Below are positions 1 to 8,454 of a DNA stretch of 64,000 nucleotides, piece by piece. The DNA comes from Verrucomicrobiaceae bacterium (GTDB lineage Bacteria; Verrucomicrobiota; Verrucomicrobiia; Verrucomicrobiales; Verrucomicrobiaceae), in contig JAEUHM010000044.1 of NCBI GenBank assembly GCA_016795485.1, positions 124,001 through 188,000 of the forward strand. The letters are read 5' to 3'. The position numbers and the translations under genes were made by a program. Within the stretch, counting starts at the first letter, position 1. Each line of letters starts with the position of its first letter. The notes under the pieces were generated by a model. That model saw only the letters and a program-made list of their open reading frames with translations. It had not been told where the DNA came from and searched no databases.

Positions 1-1106
1 GCACACGCCGCCGCAAGCGCCACCCATCGCCACCGCACGGACCAGCGCGGTGGAGCGCGGAGTTTGCCATCCAGCCACGCCTCCAAATCATCCGCCAGCG
101 CGCCGGCAGTGGTGTAGCGCGCGGCGGGCTGCTTCTCCAGGCACTTCATGGCGATGTCGGCGAGCGCACGGTGCGGTGACTGCGGCGCGGGTGCGGGCTT
201 CTCTGCCACTTGTCGGATGAGTTCGATCAAGTCATCCGACTGGAAGGGGCGCCGCCCTTCGATCAACTCGTAGAGGATGGTGCCCAGGCTGTAGATATCC
301 GTGGCAGGCGTGAGTTCCTTCGATCCACCGCGTGCCTGCTCCGGGCTCATGTAGAGCGGCGTGCCCATCATCTGGCCGGTCATCGTAAGGCTGGAATCAA
401 TTCCGATTTTGCGCGCCAGTCCGAAGTCCGCGATGAGCGGCTCGCCACTCGCATCCAACAAGATATTCCCCGGTTTCAGGTCACGATGCAGGATACCCTT
501 TGCGTGCGCGTGATGCACAGCGCGCGCCACCTTGATCAGCAAAGCGACCGCCTTGCGAACGTCCCGCTGATACTCGGCCACGCGGAACTGCAGCGTGCCG
601 CCCTCAATGAGCTTCATGCTGAAATACGGCTGGCCCTCATGCGCGCCGACCTCGTAGATGGGCAGGATGTGAGGATGATCCAGCGAGGCCGCCGCCTTTG
701 CCTCCGAGTGCAGGCGTTGCACATCCGCATCGTTCGTCAGCAGCGGGCCGTCCTTCAGCATCTTCAGCGCCACCACTCGATCCAGCGACACCTGTCGCGC
801 GCGAAACACCACGCCACTGGACCCGCGCGCGATCTCATCCAGCAGCACGTAGTCACCGAAGTAGCCGACCGTCTGTCCCGGCGGCGGAATCCCGTCCCTC
901 AGCAGCGGCACGATCGCAGGCTCCAAAAACTCTCGCGACTCAGCCTCCAGCCCCAACAGGCGCTCGATCCGCGTCCGCAAATCAACGTCCCCACCGCAGG
1001 CAGAGTCAAGATAGGCCGCCCGCGCCGCCGCATCTTCCAGTTCAAGCGCTGCCATGAAAACCTCCTTCTGGCGGCTGGTGATGGATTCTGGATCGGGAGC
1101 AGACAT
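1..1106 (-). CDS. Eukaryotic-like Ser/Thr protein kinase, C-terminus cut by window edge
   Basis: The open frame runs from ATG at 1106 off the left edge, with 368 residues visible. A helical N-terminal segment (1-80) precedes a Hanks-type kinase domain from about residue 86. The catalytic set is complete: glycine loop ARGSSG near 93-98, Lys115 in VVALK, HRD at 207-209, DFG at 227-229 and SPEQ at 254-257. A hydrophobic stretch (WVALAAAC) begins at the edge, so a transmembrane segment and extracytoplasmic part probably follow. It should phosphorylate Ser/Thr at the inner face of the membrane; the target is unknown. It lies 220 bp downstream of the ECF sigma gene at 1327-1887 in the same orientation, the usual sigma/kinase pairing in this phylum. 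Unlike the next two kinases it has no zinc ribbon. Confidence 0.9.
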   Translation of the reverse strand, partial: MSAPDPESITSRQKEVFMAALELEDAAARAAYLDSACGGDVDLRTRIERLLGLEAESREFLEPAIVPLLRDGIPPPGQTVGYFGDYVLLDEIARGSSGVVFRARQVSLDRVVALKMLKDGPLLTNDADVQRLHSEAKAAASLDHPHILPIYEVGAHEGQPYFSMKLIEGGTLQFRVAEYQRDVRKAVALLIKVARAVHHAHAKGILHRDLKPGNILLDASGEPLIADFGLARKIGIDSSLTMTGQMMGTPLYMSPEQARGGSKELTPATDIYSLGTILYELIEGRRPFQSDDLIELIRQVAEKPAPAPQSPHRALADIAMKCLEKQPAARYTTAGALADDLEAWLDGKLRAPPRWSVRWRWVALAAAC

Positions 1107-1182
1107 GCGAGGCGTTTCAAGACCATGCCCCATCGGAGCACGAAAGCGGCAACATTTTCTCCCCAGGCAGCACATTGACATA

Positions 1183-1210
1183 AGCCGGGTGAGGTGACGC
1201 CCACCCGGCT
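1183..1210. promoter_or_regulatory. 9-bp perfect inverted repeat between ECF sigma and kinase genes
   Basis: AGCCGGGTG (1183-1191) and CACCCGGCT (1202-1210) are perfect complements around a 10-nt loop. No T-run follows on either side, so it is not a canonical terminator. It could attenuate transcription between the two genes, stabilise RNA, or be an operator. The rest of the 1107-1326 gap shows nothing I recognise. Confidence 0.35.
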
Positions 1211-1326
1211 GGTTTGAAATGGCGTAGCGACTCGTGTAATCCGTCTTCCAAGAAGCCAGACGGCGCGGCGGAGGGTATCGGTGGCGAAACGGAATCCTTT
1301 CCGCCGCGCACACCCGGCCTACGATC

Positions 1327-1887
1327 TTACCCCTCCATCGCATCCCGCAGCCAAGCTCTCGCGAAGGCCCATTGGCGGCCTAAATCGCGCTCTGACATGC
1401 CCATCAGCTCCGAAATTTCCGGCCAAGTCAGCCCGGCAAAGTAGCGCAAACGCACGATCTCGCCCGACACCGCATCTTCCGCCGTCAGCCGGTCAAGCGC
1501 CTCGTCCACCGCCAGCAGTTCCTCATCCGGTGCATCAAACATCAGCACAGCCTCCGCTTCCGACAGTGCATCCAGTTCAACCCGCTCGGCATCTTCTCCA
1601 CCGCGCTTCAGCCGCTTCTTGTCGCGGGCACGATTGATCAAAACGCAGCGCATCGCCTGTGCCGCCGCGCCCAAGAAATGCCGACGACTCTCCCAGCGCT
1701 GCCCCTGGTCCCGCGAGACCCGCAGCCACGCCTCATGCACCAACACTGTGGCAGAGATCGTCTGCAGCCCGGACTCCCCTGCCATTTGCCCACGCGCCAG
1801 CCGCCGCAGTTCCTCATAGACCAACGGAAGAAGGTGCGATGATGAAACGGGCTCCTGCCGCGCTGCTGGATTTAGGTCGTTCTCCAC
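1327..1887 (-). CDS. ECF-type RNA polymerase sigma factor
   Basis: The protein has 186 residues and starts at GTG 1887. No in-frame ATG exists before the upstream stop at 1915-1917, so GTG is the only sensible start. Region 2 spans about residues 16-95, with LVYEELRRLARGQM and the VLVHEAWLRV helix typical of the TIGR02999-like ECF families common in Planctomycetes, Verrucomicrobia and Acidobacteria. Region 4 (about 135-182) contains RLRYFAGLTWPEISELM as the helix-turn-helix. It should direct RNA polymerase to a dedicated promoter set, possibly together with the kinase downstream. No anti-sigma gene is adjacent, so control by phosphorylation is a reasonable inference. Confidence 0.88.
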   Translation of the reverse strand: MENDLNPAARQEPVSSSHLLPLVYEELRRLARGQMAGESGLQTISATVLVHEAWLRVSRDQGQRWESRRHFLGAAAQAMRCVLINRARDKKRLKRGGEDAERVELDALSEAEAVLMFDAPDEELLAVDEALDRLTAEDAVSGEIVRLRYFAGLTWPEISELMGMSERDLGRQWAFARAWLRDAMEG

Positions 1888-2097
1888 TGGAGCCGCATCA
1901 TGCTCACTCCGCGCCTAGTCGCAAGTTGTGCGGGGATGAAAACTGGCCATTCGCCTTTGCGCTGCCCGCAAGCCAGCCATCCGCATCGGAGCAGACCACC
2001 GCCTCCTCTTCCGCCTGCTACCCGAGCACGTCCAAGTAGTAGACCTCATCAACCGCCGAGACCTAGAGCGCTGCATCGCCGATCTGTGATCCCAAGG

Positions 2098-4176
2098 TCA
2101 TTTGGACTGAGCCTGGACTCCCGGCCGCACCACCAGCACCGCCGCGACGATGCCCGCCATCATCAGCCAGATGTGGCCGGGCAGATCTTTCTCGAAGAGC
2201 ATGTTCCCGCCAGTGAACACGACGGTCGAACACGCGATGAAGAGCAGGACGCGCAGCAGAAAGCCGCGCAGATGCATGCTAACATGAGCCAGCACAGCAA
2301 ACAAAGCGCCACCGAGCACATACCACGCCCATAGCAGCGGCGCGGCGGGTTTGAGCACCAGAAAGGCCGCGACCGCCGCCACGAGCACGCCGATGAGCGC
2401 ACGCGGACGGATGCTGAAGGCACGAGCTGGGTTCTCGTAGCTTTGCTGGAACTTCACGAGGTCTTTTTGCCGCAGTTCATCGACACAGGTGTTGATGTGC
2501 TCGCGCGCTTCAAAAATGTCCGCATCGGGCACGGCATGACGGTAAAGGCGCATCGCCTCCATGACATCGCCGGAGGTCACCGCAGCGCGAATCGCGGCCT
2601 GTGTGGTTTCGTCGAGCCTTCTTGCTGGCGCGCCGCGCAGACTCCGCTGCCGGTTCAGCCAGACGGTGATCTGCATCATGATGCCGATCCAGACGATGCA
2701 GAAAGCGCCAAACAGATAGCCGCTGGGCGCCGTGCGCGGCCTGCCCGGCAGGTCAATGCTGCCCTCCCACACATGCGCCTCGATGATCCGCGCGATCACG
2801 AACAGCCCGAAGCCGATGCACACCAGCCCGACCAGTGCGGTGATCCAGCGCACATGTGATGGCACGGGATAGGTGGGCTTGAAGCGCGACTGGTCAAACA
2901 GGCCACTCATCGTGGCCCGCCGCGCATGTTTCAGAAACCACATGTTCGTCCACATGCCGAGATTCATCACAATGAGCGCTAACAGGCCGAACCAGGAGAT
3001 CAATCCGCGCGAGCGCACTCCCGGCTCCCTTTTCAGCGATGGATCGAGCTGCTGAGCGCGCATAAAGGCATTCTCCTGATACAAATAGAACACCGCACAC
3101 AGAAGACCGAAAACGAGCAGCGCCGCAGCGCTCGCGAGCCAGCCGGGATGCTGCCGCAGCCATGTAGCTGTCTTGCGCATGAAACTCGCCGGCTGTGCGA
3201 GGATGGGCTCACCTTTGAGGAAACGCGCGAGTTCCTCGCCAAGCTCGCGCGCGGTGGCGTAGCGGCGCGCGGGCTCTTTTTCGAGACATTTCAGGCAGAT
3301 CGTCTCCAGTGCGCGCGGGATGTCCGCGTTGAAGCGCGAGGGCGCGCTCGGCTCGCGCTGCACGACCTGCATCATCGTCTCCGCCGCGCTGCTGGCGAGA
3401 AACGGCGGCCTACCCGTAAGCATCTGGTAAAGGATCGCGCCGAGCGCATACACATCCGTGTGCGTGCCAATGAGGTCGTGGCGGCCCTGCGCCTGCTCCG
3501 GTGCCATGTAGCTCGGGCTGCCGAGCACCGCGCCGCTCATGGTGAGGGCCTGATCGTCATCAAGACGCTTGGCGAGGCCGAAATCGAGCACATGCGGCTG
3601 CCCGCTGGCATCCAGCATGAGGTTGTGCGGCTTCAGATCGCGATGCAGCACTCCACGCTGATGCGCGAAATGCACTGCGTCACAAACCACACGCAGCAGT
3701 TCCGCCGCCGCACGCGCGTTCATCGCTTTGCCGTGGCACACATCGGCCAGTGTGGTGCCTTCGATGAAATCCATCGAGTAATAGTGCTGCCCCTCGTGCT
3801 CGCCCACCTCGTGGATGCTCACGATGTTCGGATGCCGTAAGTTCGCCGCCGCCTGCGCCTCCGCGTGAAAGCGCCGCACCTCCTCCTCGCCAGCCAGCGC
3901 GCCGCCACGGATCATTTTCACCGCCACCAGCCGGTCCAGCTTCGTCTGCCGCGCCTTCCACACCACGCCCATGCCGCCTTTGGCGACTTCTTCGAGCAGC
4001 TCGTAGTCGCCCACATAGCGCACACTCGCCCCCTTCGACCACGGCGGTGCGTCGAGCTTCACCGTGTCAAAGTTCGATGGCAGCGCCTTGCTCATCAGGC
4101 AGGCCGGGCAAAGCGCCTCCGGCGCGTCGGCTGGAAGTTTCGCGCCGCATTGGGGACAGGAGTTGGGTATGTTCAT
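2098..4176 (-). CDS. Zinc-ribbon Ser/Thr protein kinase with multi-pass membrane C-terminus
   Basis: The protein has 692 residues. An N-terminal zinc ribbon uses Cys7, Cys10, Cys23 and Cys26. A kinase domain (about 58-330) has glycine loop AKGGMGVV, Lys87, HRD at 178-180, DFG at 198-200 and APEQ near 225. Roughly eight hydrophobic segments fill the C-terminal half. Between them a short helical segment (IRAAVTSGDVMEAMRLYR) resembles the C-terminal fold of ribosomal protein L7/L12, which is my inference. The start ATG at 4176 overlaps the TGA of an 8-codon upstream frame (4173-4199). A TGTAACC/TTTCAGGA block lies 28-56 bp upstream, shared with two neighbouring genes. It probably acts as a membrane-attached signalling kinase. 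Confidence 0.92.
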   Translation of the reverse strand: MNIPNSCPQCGAKLPADAPEALCPACLMSKALPSNFDTVKLDAPPWSKGASVRYVGDYELLEEVAKGGMGVVWKARQTKLDRLVAVKMIRGGALAGEEEVRRFHAEAQAAANLRHPNIVSIHEVGEHEGQHYYSMDFIEGTTLADVCHGKAMNARAAAELLRVVCDAVHFAHQRGVLHRDLKPHNLMLDASGQPHVLDFGLAKRLDDDQALTMSGAVLGSPSYMAPEQAQGRHDLIGTHTDVYALGAILYQMLTGRPPFLASSAAETMMQVVQREPSAPSRFNADIPRALETICLKCLEKEPARRYATARELGEELARFLKGEPILAQPASFMRKTATWLRQHPGWLASAAALLVFGLLCAVFYLYQENAFMRAQQLDPSLKREPGVRSRGLISWFGLLALIVMNLGMWTNMWFLKHARRATMSGLFDQSRFKPTYPVPSHVRWITALVGLVCIGFGLFVIARIIEAHVWEGSIDLPGRPRTAPSGYLFGAFCIVWIGIMMQITVWLNRQRSLRGAPARRLDETTQAAIRAAVTSGDVMEAMRLYRHAVPDADIFEAREHINTCVDELRQKDLVKFQQSYENPARAFSIRPRALIGVLVAAVAAFLVLKPAAPLLWAWYVLGGALFAVLAHVSMHLRGFLLRVLLFIACSTVVFTGGNMLFEKDLPGHIWLMMAGIVAAVLVVRPGVQAQSK

Positions 4177-4203
4177 GGAGGTGTGGATTTGGTTTCCATG
4201 CGT

Positions 4204-4232
4204 TCCTGAAAGAACAGCGGCGGGTGGTTACA
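4204..4232 (-). promoter_or_regulatory. Putative ECF-type promoter, copy 1 (TGTAACC-N14-TTTCAGGA)
   Basis: On the minus strand TGTAACC (4226-4232) is followed after exactly 14 nt by TTTCAGGA (4204-4211), then 4 nt and an ATG. The same arrangement is found at 5336-5364 and 8418-8446. GTAACC resembles known ECF -35 elements, for example Caulobacter SigF promoters (GTAACC-N16-CGAA). The assignment to a local sigma factor is inferred. Confidence 0.6.
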
Positions 4233-4237
4233 AAGAT

Positions 4238-4870
4238 TTATCCACGCGCTCGGCGAACATGTCTTCCTAAAGCAATGCCGAGCAGGTTCATCGCGACCAT
4301 GGGAATCATCGCGATCAACAACAGAGGACTCACCAACGAACTCAGCATGAGCGGCATAAGCACGCCGGTGCTCCAAAGCGGTGCCTGACGCGGCTGGCTC
4401 ACACCACCAAGGAATCCCCATGCGAATGTGATAGCGTGGAAGATAAGCACGACGATCCCAACGACAATGAAACTGTCCTTTGCCCGCATCAGCTCGCCAA
4501 ACAGTGATAAGGTCAGGAGCGCGCCCAGCACGATGCCGAGGATGAGAAGCGCGAAGGACCACAGCGTTCCCTCCTCACCTGTTTTGAGCCAAAGCCAGAG
4601 TTTGCGTGGCTTTGGTGGCGCATCGACCACAGGCAGTGGTTCACTTCTGCGGCACCATCCCACCAACGCGCCGATGAGCAGCCCCAGCACGAATCCGGCG
4701 GGTCCGGTGAAGAAGATGCCCAGCATCGGCCCTTGATTCGACTCTGGCGCGAAAATCATCGGCCCGAAGAACCCGCCGGTGAAGCCGATGAGGCCTAGCA
4801 GGCAGCCGCCTCTGGCCGCGCTGGCCGCCACGCGTGATCCGGTGCTTGGTTGGGGTGGGTTTGAGTTCAT
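4238..4870 (-). CDS. Multi-pass membrane protein of unknown function
   Basis: The protein has 210 residues starting at ATG 4870. That start overlaps the TGA of the upstream gene as ATGA, which points to translational coupling and decides the start against a GTG six bases earlier. About five hydrophobic segments are visible, two in residues 20-75 and the rest in the C-terminal half, with a Pro/Lys/Trp-rich cytoplasmic link around 80-100. I recognise no catalytic motif. It is cotranscribed with the 154-residue anchored protein, flanked by kinase genes and downstream of the shared promoter-like block, so it is probably part of the same membrane signalling unit. Confidence 0.75.
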   Translation of the reverse strand: MNSNPPQPSTGSRVAASAARGGCLLGLIGFTGGFFGPMIFAPESNQGPMLGIFFTGPAGFVLGLLIGALVGWCRRSEPLPVVDAPPKPRKLWLWLKTGEEGTLWSFALLILGIVLGALLTLSLFGELMRAKDSFIVVGIVVLIFHAITFAWGFLGGVSQPRQAPLWSTGVLMPLMLSSLVSPLLLIAMIPMVAMNLLGIALGRHVRRARG

Positions 4871-5331
4871 GGCCACGGCTGCAACGGCGATGGTGGGTTC
4901 GTCACTTCGGTCCAGACACGCTTTTCGACGCGGATGTTCGCCGGATCATCCGCATTCACCTCGGCGGTCCAGTGCTGAGCGGTCGAAAAGGCCGTTGTCC
5001 ACGGCTTCGGATTTTTATCGGGCATCTGGAGGTTGAACCATGCGTTGGCCGATTCCTCGGACGCGATGGAGATCGTGTCGCCCGCACGAAAATTGCCCTT
5101 CCAGGACTCGCCGGGCTTAGTCACGGTCGTCTGCTCGCCAAAGACGACGGTCATGGACTTGGTGCCAGTGTTCTTCAGTTCCAGCAGCGCATGCCAGTGC
5201 GGTGGCAGGATGAATTTGAGAGCAAGCACGCCGACGATGGCGGCGATGCAGCCGACCAGCAGCGGCCATTGTGGCGAGCGGCGGGTGGAGGATGAGTTCG
5301 ATGCGGGTGTGTTCATGGTTGTGGTGTTCAA
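4867..5331 (-). CDS. Single-pass membrane-anchored protein of unknown function
   Basis: The frame holds 154 codons from TTG 5331. An in-frame ATG at 5316 would give 149 residues and is the likelier start if transcription begins near 5330. A Ser/Thr-rich cytoplasmic tail is followed by one signal anchor (about residues 22-42, PLLVGCIAAIVGVLALKFIL). A roughly 110-residue beta-rich extracytoplasmic domain follows, with LELKNTGTKSMTVVFG and PGESWKGNFRAGD. That domain looks like a small beta-sandwich, but I cannot name a family. It is first in a two-gene unit with its own TGTAACC/TTTCAGGA block. Confidence 0.7.
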   Translation of the reverse strand: MNTTTMNTPASNSSSTRRSPQWPLLVGCIAAIVGVLALKFILPPHWHALLELKNTGTKSMTVVFGEQTTVTKPGESWKGNFRAGDTISIASEESANAWFNLQMPDKNPKPWTTAFSTAQHWTAEVNADDPANIRVEKRVWTEVTNPPSPLQPWP

Positions 5332-5335
5332 ATAC

Positions 5336-5364
5336 TCCTGAAAGAGCGATGGCTGAAGGTTACA
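5336..5364 (-). promoter_or_regulatory. Putative ECF-type promoter, copy 2
   Basis: Minus strand: TGTAACC (5358-5364), 14 nt, TTTCAGGA (5336-5343), 4 nt, then TTG-AAC-ACC at the start of the 154-codon gene. It begins 8 bp past the stop of the kinase C-terminal half. A T-rich run precedes TGTAACC, as in copy 3. Confidence 0.6.
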
Positions 5365-5371
5365 GAAAAAA

Positions 5372-7384
5372 TCATTTCACGGTTTCGGCCACGCTTTCGA
5401 GCGCCTTGAGCACATCCTCGGGCTTCGTTTCGTGTGTGACGGGTTTGCCGACGGATTTGAGGATCATCTCGGCATTGAGGCGTTTGGAGTCGTTGTTGGT
5501 GAGTTCGGCGATCATCTGGCGGCGGATTTCATCCTCCGGCAGTTTAGGATCGACGCGGAACCCTGCGGCGATGCTGCCGAGCGGCGTGGCAGGCGTGGGA
5601 AACGGATCGCGCAGTGAACTGCCGACGGAGCCCTGCACGCGGTGAAACAGCGGCACGGCGTCGATGCGGGCCTTGAGGCGCAGCTCGATGTCACCCGCGG
5701 GTGCTTCCGCAGCGGGATCGCTGCTGTAAGAATGGCTGCCGCCGCGAATGACGAGGATGGACACCTCCTCACCCGGCTTTGGCTCCCAGGATTTGGGGCC
5801 TTGATGCACGCTGGTGCTCATCCCAGCAAAGGGGTTGTCGATCCAGCCACCCGGCGAGATGCGGTGGGTATTTTTGCCAACCGTGCCGTGTTTGAAGTCC
5901 CATCGCCACTTACCCTTGCTCTCGGGTGTGATGCGCGAGCCTTCCACAAGGCTGAACTCGGCATCGCCATCGAAGCGCTCGCCGATGCTGAGCTGGGTCG
6001 AAGTGGAGATGTTGTTCGCCAGGCCGGGAATGACCACCGGCTTGCCGTTGCGCGTCGTTTCCATCCAGACGAGCACGCGATGATCCGGCGGCGTGTGGAT
6101 CTGGTAGCGAATGCGGTATTGTTCCGGCTCCTGCGCTCCCATTTCCTCTGCCACGATGCGTGCGGAGCCATGGGACACCTGCTGAAAATGTCCCCGCAGC
6201 GGCTCCGACATCACCACGAAAGCCGCAACGCCGCAGACAAAGACGAAGATGAGCACCAGGAGAGCGACGAACCATCTCCTCATTGAGCGGCGCGACTCCT
6301 GCGCGGCGGAGTCCTCGCCGTCCATCGTGCCGCCTAGGCGTTGCAAGATCAGGACCAGGATAACACCCATCACCAGAAAAGTCACCGATGACGCCGTGGG
6401 ATGCAGCCCCATGTGCAAGCCTTCGGGGCCAGTCTCCGCGATGAACCAGGGCGAAGGCACGCCGACACGGATGCTGGAGATGCCATCCGCATTTTTCATC
6501 GTGAAGCTCAAGAGGCAGACCACGCAAGCCAGGAGCAGCAGGCCGAGCACAAGGCCGATGCCCCACCGCACCATGGCGGCCATGGGCTTGCCCGGGCCGC
6601 GCTGCTCGCGTTCGGCGCGGTCAAGCCGGTCAACCAACATCATCGCGGCGATGGCGAGAATAAGCGTCCAAATCGAAGGCGAATACAGGATCGAAAAGGC
6701 CGCGAGCACGAGCGTGCCGTAAATCGTCTGCCGCAGCCAGAGTGCCCGGCGCAAATACCAAGCAGGAAAGCCTTTGGTGAATGCCTCCGAGATGCGGTGA
6801 TCGAGCGGAGTGGTCCGAGCAGGCGTTGCGGAACCCGCGACACTGTCCCCCATGGCCCCACCCGCCATCTTTCGCCACAGCGCCCGCACGATGAAAAAGT
6901 CCGCGATGAGCGGCAGCATCGCCAGCAGGCCCATCTCGGTGATGCCAAGGCCCGCATTCACGTCCGCTATTTTCATGATCGTGACGATGAGCAGGCCGAG
7001 CATCACCGACATCGCGCCATGCAGCAGCAGCATGGGAAAGAACACCGTGTCCGCGAAGGCCAGCGGCAGGCCGTAAAGCTTGCCGCCGGACTTCTTGATG
7101 TTGCCCATCGAGATCGCGCCCAGGATCGTCGTCCCAATGGGCGCGCCCATGCCGATGAAGAGCAGCACGCCCATGAAGACCGTGAAGGCCACCGGCGGCT
7201 GCTCATAGACGAGACTGGACGGCCTGCCCTCCGCCAGATCAACCATCTTCGTGAACAACACCGACGGAATCACCGCGATGAGGCCAAACAGAGCCCAAAT
7301 CGCGCCGATGAGCGCCATGCGGCTGAGGCGTGGCTCGGGTGTGACACTTTCGTTCTCTGAGCTCCCCTGCGTCCATGGCGGCAA
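5372..7384 (-). CDS. Membrane/extracytoplasmic half of a frameshifted Ser/Thr kinase
   Basis: The frame holds 670 codons nominally from TTG 7384 but stays open upstream to the kinase frame. It has several transmembrane segments (LIGAIWALFGLIAVIPSV near the start, more to about residue 400). A large beta-rich extracytoplasmic domain follows (about 410-600), then a helical tail. It has no convincing start or ribosome-binding site of its own. Its first residues (PTLPPWTQG) read as the natural continuation of the kinase linker that ends at 7399 in the neighbouring frame. I regard it as the C-terminal two-thirds of one protein of about 1000 residues with the kinase at 7270-8394. Confidence 0.75.
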   Translation of the reverse strand: MPPWTQGSSENESVTPEPRLSRMALIGAIWALFGLIAVIPSVLFTKMVDLAEGRPSSLVYEQPPVAFTVFMGVLLFIGMGAPIGTTILGAISMGNIKKSGGKLYGLPLAFADTVFFPMLLLHGAMSVMLGLLIVTIMKIADVNAGLGITEMGLLAMLPLIADFFIVRALWRKMAGGAMGDSVAGSATPARTTPLDHRISEAFTKGFPAWYLRRALWLRQTIYGTLVLAAFSILYSPSIWTLILAIAAMMLVDRLDRAEREQRGPGKPMAAMVRWGIGLVLGLLLLACVVCLLSFTMKNADGISSIRVGVPSPWFIAETGPEGLHMGLHPTASSVTFLVMGVILVLILQRLGGTMDGEDSAAQESRRSMRRWFVALLVLIFVFVCGVAAFVVMSEPLRGHFQQVSHGSARIVAEEMGAQEPEQYRIRYQIHTPPDHRVLVWMETTRNGKPVVIPGLANNISTSTQLSIGERFDGDAEFSLVEGSRITPESKGKWRWDFKHGTVGKNTHRISPGGWIDNPFAGMSTSVHQGPKSWEPKPGEEVSILVIRGGSHSYSSDPAAEAPAGDIELRLKARIDAVPLFHRVQGSVGSSLRDPFPTPATPLGSIAAGFRVDPKLPEDEIRRQMIAELTNNDSKRLNAEMILKSVGKPVTHETKPEDVLKALESVAETVK

Positions 7385-8394
7385 AGTAGGTGTTTGCCCG
7401 TCACACCCTGCACATCCGTCTTGATCTCGCTGGCGTGCTGGTAGCGGCGCGCGGGTTCTTTCTCCAGCGAGCGGAGCACGATGTCGTCGAGCTTCACGTC
7501 CACCTGAACTTTCTTTGAAGGCGGATCAAAGCGGCCCATGGGCAACTCGCCAGTGAGCATTTCGTAAAACACGACGCCAAGCGAATAAATGTCTGCGCGG
7601 TGGTCCACCGTCTCCGGCTTCTCCACCTGCTCCGGGGCCATGTAACGCGGCGTGCCGAGATACATACCGGTGCGCGTGAGCGTGTGGTCGTGCGCATCGC
7701 TGCCGGTGAGTTTCGCTAGGCCGAAGTCGGCGATCTTGAGGCGGCCCTTCTTGTCCACCAGCACGTTCTCCGGCTTGATGTCGCGATGCACCACGCCCTC
7801 GTCGTGCGCGTATTGCAGCGCGTCACAGAAGGATGGGATCAACGCCAGCGCGGCCTCCGGCTTCATCTCGCCGCTCTGCATCAGCGCTCGCAGGTTCGCA
7901 CCATCGACGAACTCCATGAGGAAGTAGTAAAGAATGTGGTCCAGCCCTCCGGGCTGATCCAAGGGCAGTCCAGAGGACTGCGTCACACTGCCGAAGTCGA
8001 AGACACTGACGATGTTCGGGTGATTCAACTTAGCCAAAGCCTGTGCCTCTCTTTGAAACCTCTCCGCGAAGTGCGGATCTGCCGCCGCGTCACCCAAGAT
8101 GATCTTCAGCGCGACAAAGCGGTTCAGTTTCGGCTGTCGCGCCTTGTAAACCGCGCCCATACCGCCGCAGCCGAGCAGTTCGAGGATCTCAAGCTGCGGA
8201 AACAGCGGTGCCAACTCCTCCGGCGGTGGCGTGGCCGGCCCGTGCGAACGTGTGCGCATCTGCGAGGGAGTCAGCTTGATCGTGGCATCCGTCGGCAGGC
8301 CACCGAGCATTAAGCAAGCAGGGCACAACCCTTCCGGCGAGTCAGGAGCGAGTGTGGTACCGCATTTCGGGCATTGGCGTGGCGTTGGAGTCAT
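7270..8394 (-). CDS. Zinc-ribbon Ser/Thr kinase domain, frameshifted before its membrane part
   Basis: Zinc ribbon Cys8, Cys11, Cys24 and Cys27 is followed by a kinase domain (about 69-325). It has GCGGMGAVYKA, Lys97, HRD at 203-205, DFG at 223-225, APEQ, and DIYSLGVVFYEML. After codon 332 (7399-7401) the frame runs into 42 residues of Arg/His/Ser-rich sequence typical of shadow translation. The -1 frame instead continues with the conserved linker and membrane region. Inserting one G at 7397-7399 would restore a single gene. It lies 60 bp downstream of an ECF sigma gene and behind promoter-like copy 3, so it is probably the partner kinase of that sigma factor. Confidence 0.85.
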   Translation of the reverse strand: MTPTPRQCPKCGTTLAPDSPEGLCPACLMLGGLPTDATIKLTPSQMRTRSHGPATPPPEELAPLFPQLEILELLGCGGMGAVYKARQPKLNRFVALKIILGDAAADPHFAERFQREAQALAKLNHPNIVSVFDFGSVTQSSGLPLDQPGGLDHILYYFLMEFVDGANLRALMQSGEMKPEAALALIPSFCDALQYAHDEGVVHRDIKPENVLVDKKGRLKIADFGLAKLTGSDAHDHTLTRTGMYLGTPRYMAPEQVEKPETVDHRADIYSLGVVFYEMLTGELPMGRFDPPSKKVQVDVKLDDIVLRSLEKEPARRYQHASEIKTDVQGVTGKHLLCRHGRRGAQRTKVSHPSHASAAWRSSARFGLCLASSR

Positions 8395-8417
8395 TGGATT
8401 CGTTCGTGTTCACTCCT

Positions 8418-8446
8418 TCCTGAAAGAAAATGTGCGGCAGGTTACA
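8418..8446 (-). promoter_or_regulatory. Putative ECF-type promoter, copy 3
   Basis: Minus strand: TGTAACC (8440-8446), 14 nt, TTTCAGGA (8418-8425), 4 nt, then GTG-AAC-ACG. That GTG frame is out of phase with the kinase ATG at 8394. The block starts 8 bp beyond the stop of the ECF sigma gene. Confidence 0.6.
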
Positions 8447-8454
8447 GAAAAACG

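Noticed and set aside
210..1178. 322-codon plus-strand frame over the first kinase
   Set aside because: Arg/His/Gln-rich shadow of the minus-strand kinase, which has complete catalytic motifs.
1117..1311. 64-codon frame between the ECF sigma and kinase genes
   Set aside because: No ribosome-binding site or recognisable motif; it spans the 9-bp inverted repeat and looks like chance.
7384..7400. Programmed -1 frameshifting in the kinase gene
   Set aside because: No X-XXY-YYZ slippery site or downstream stem-loop; a one-base deletion or sequencing error explains the break better.
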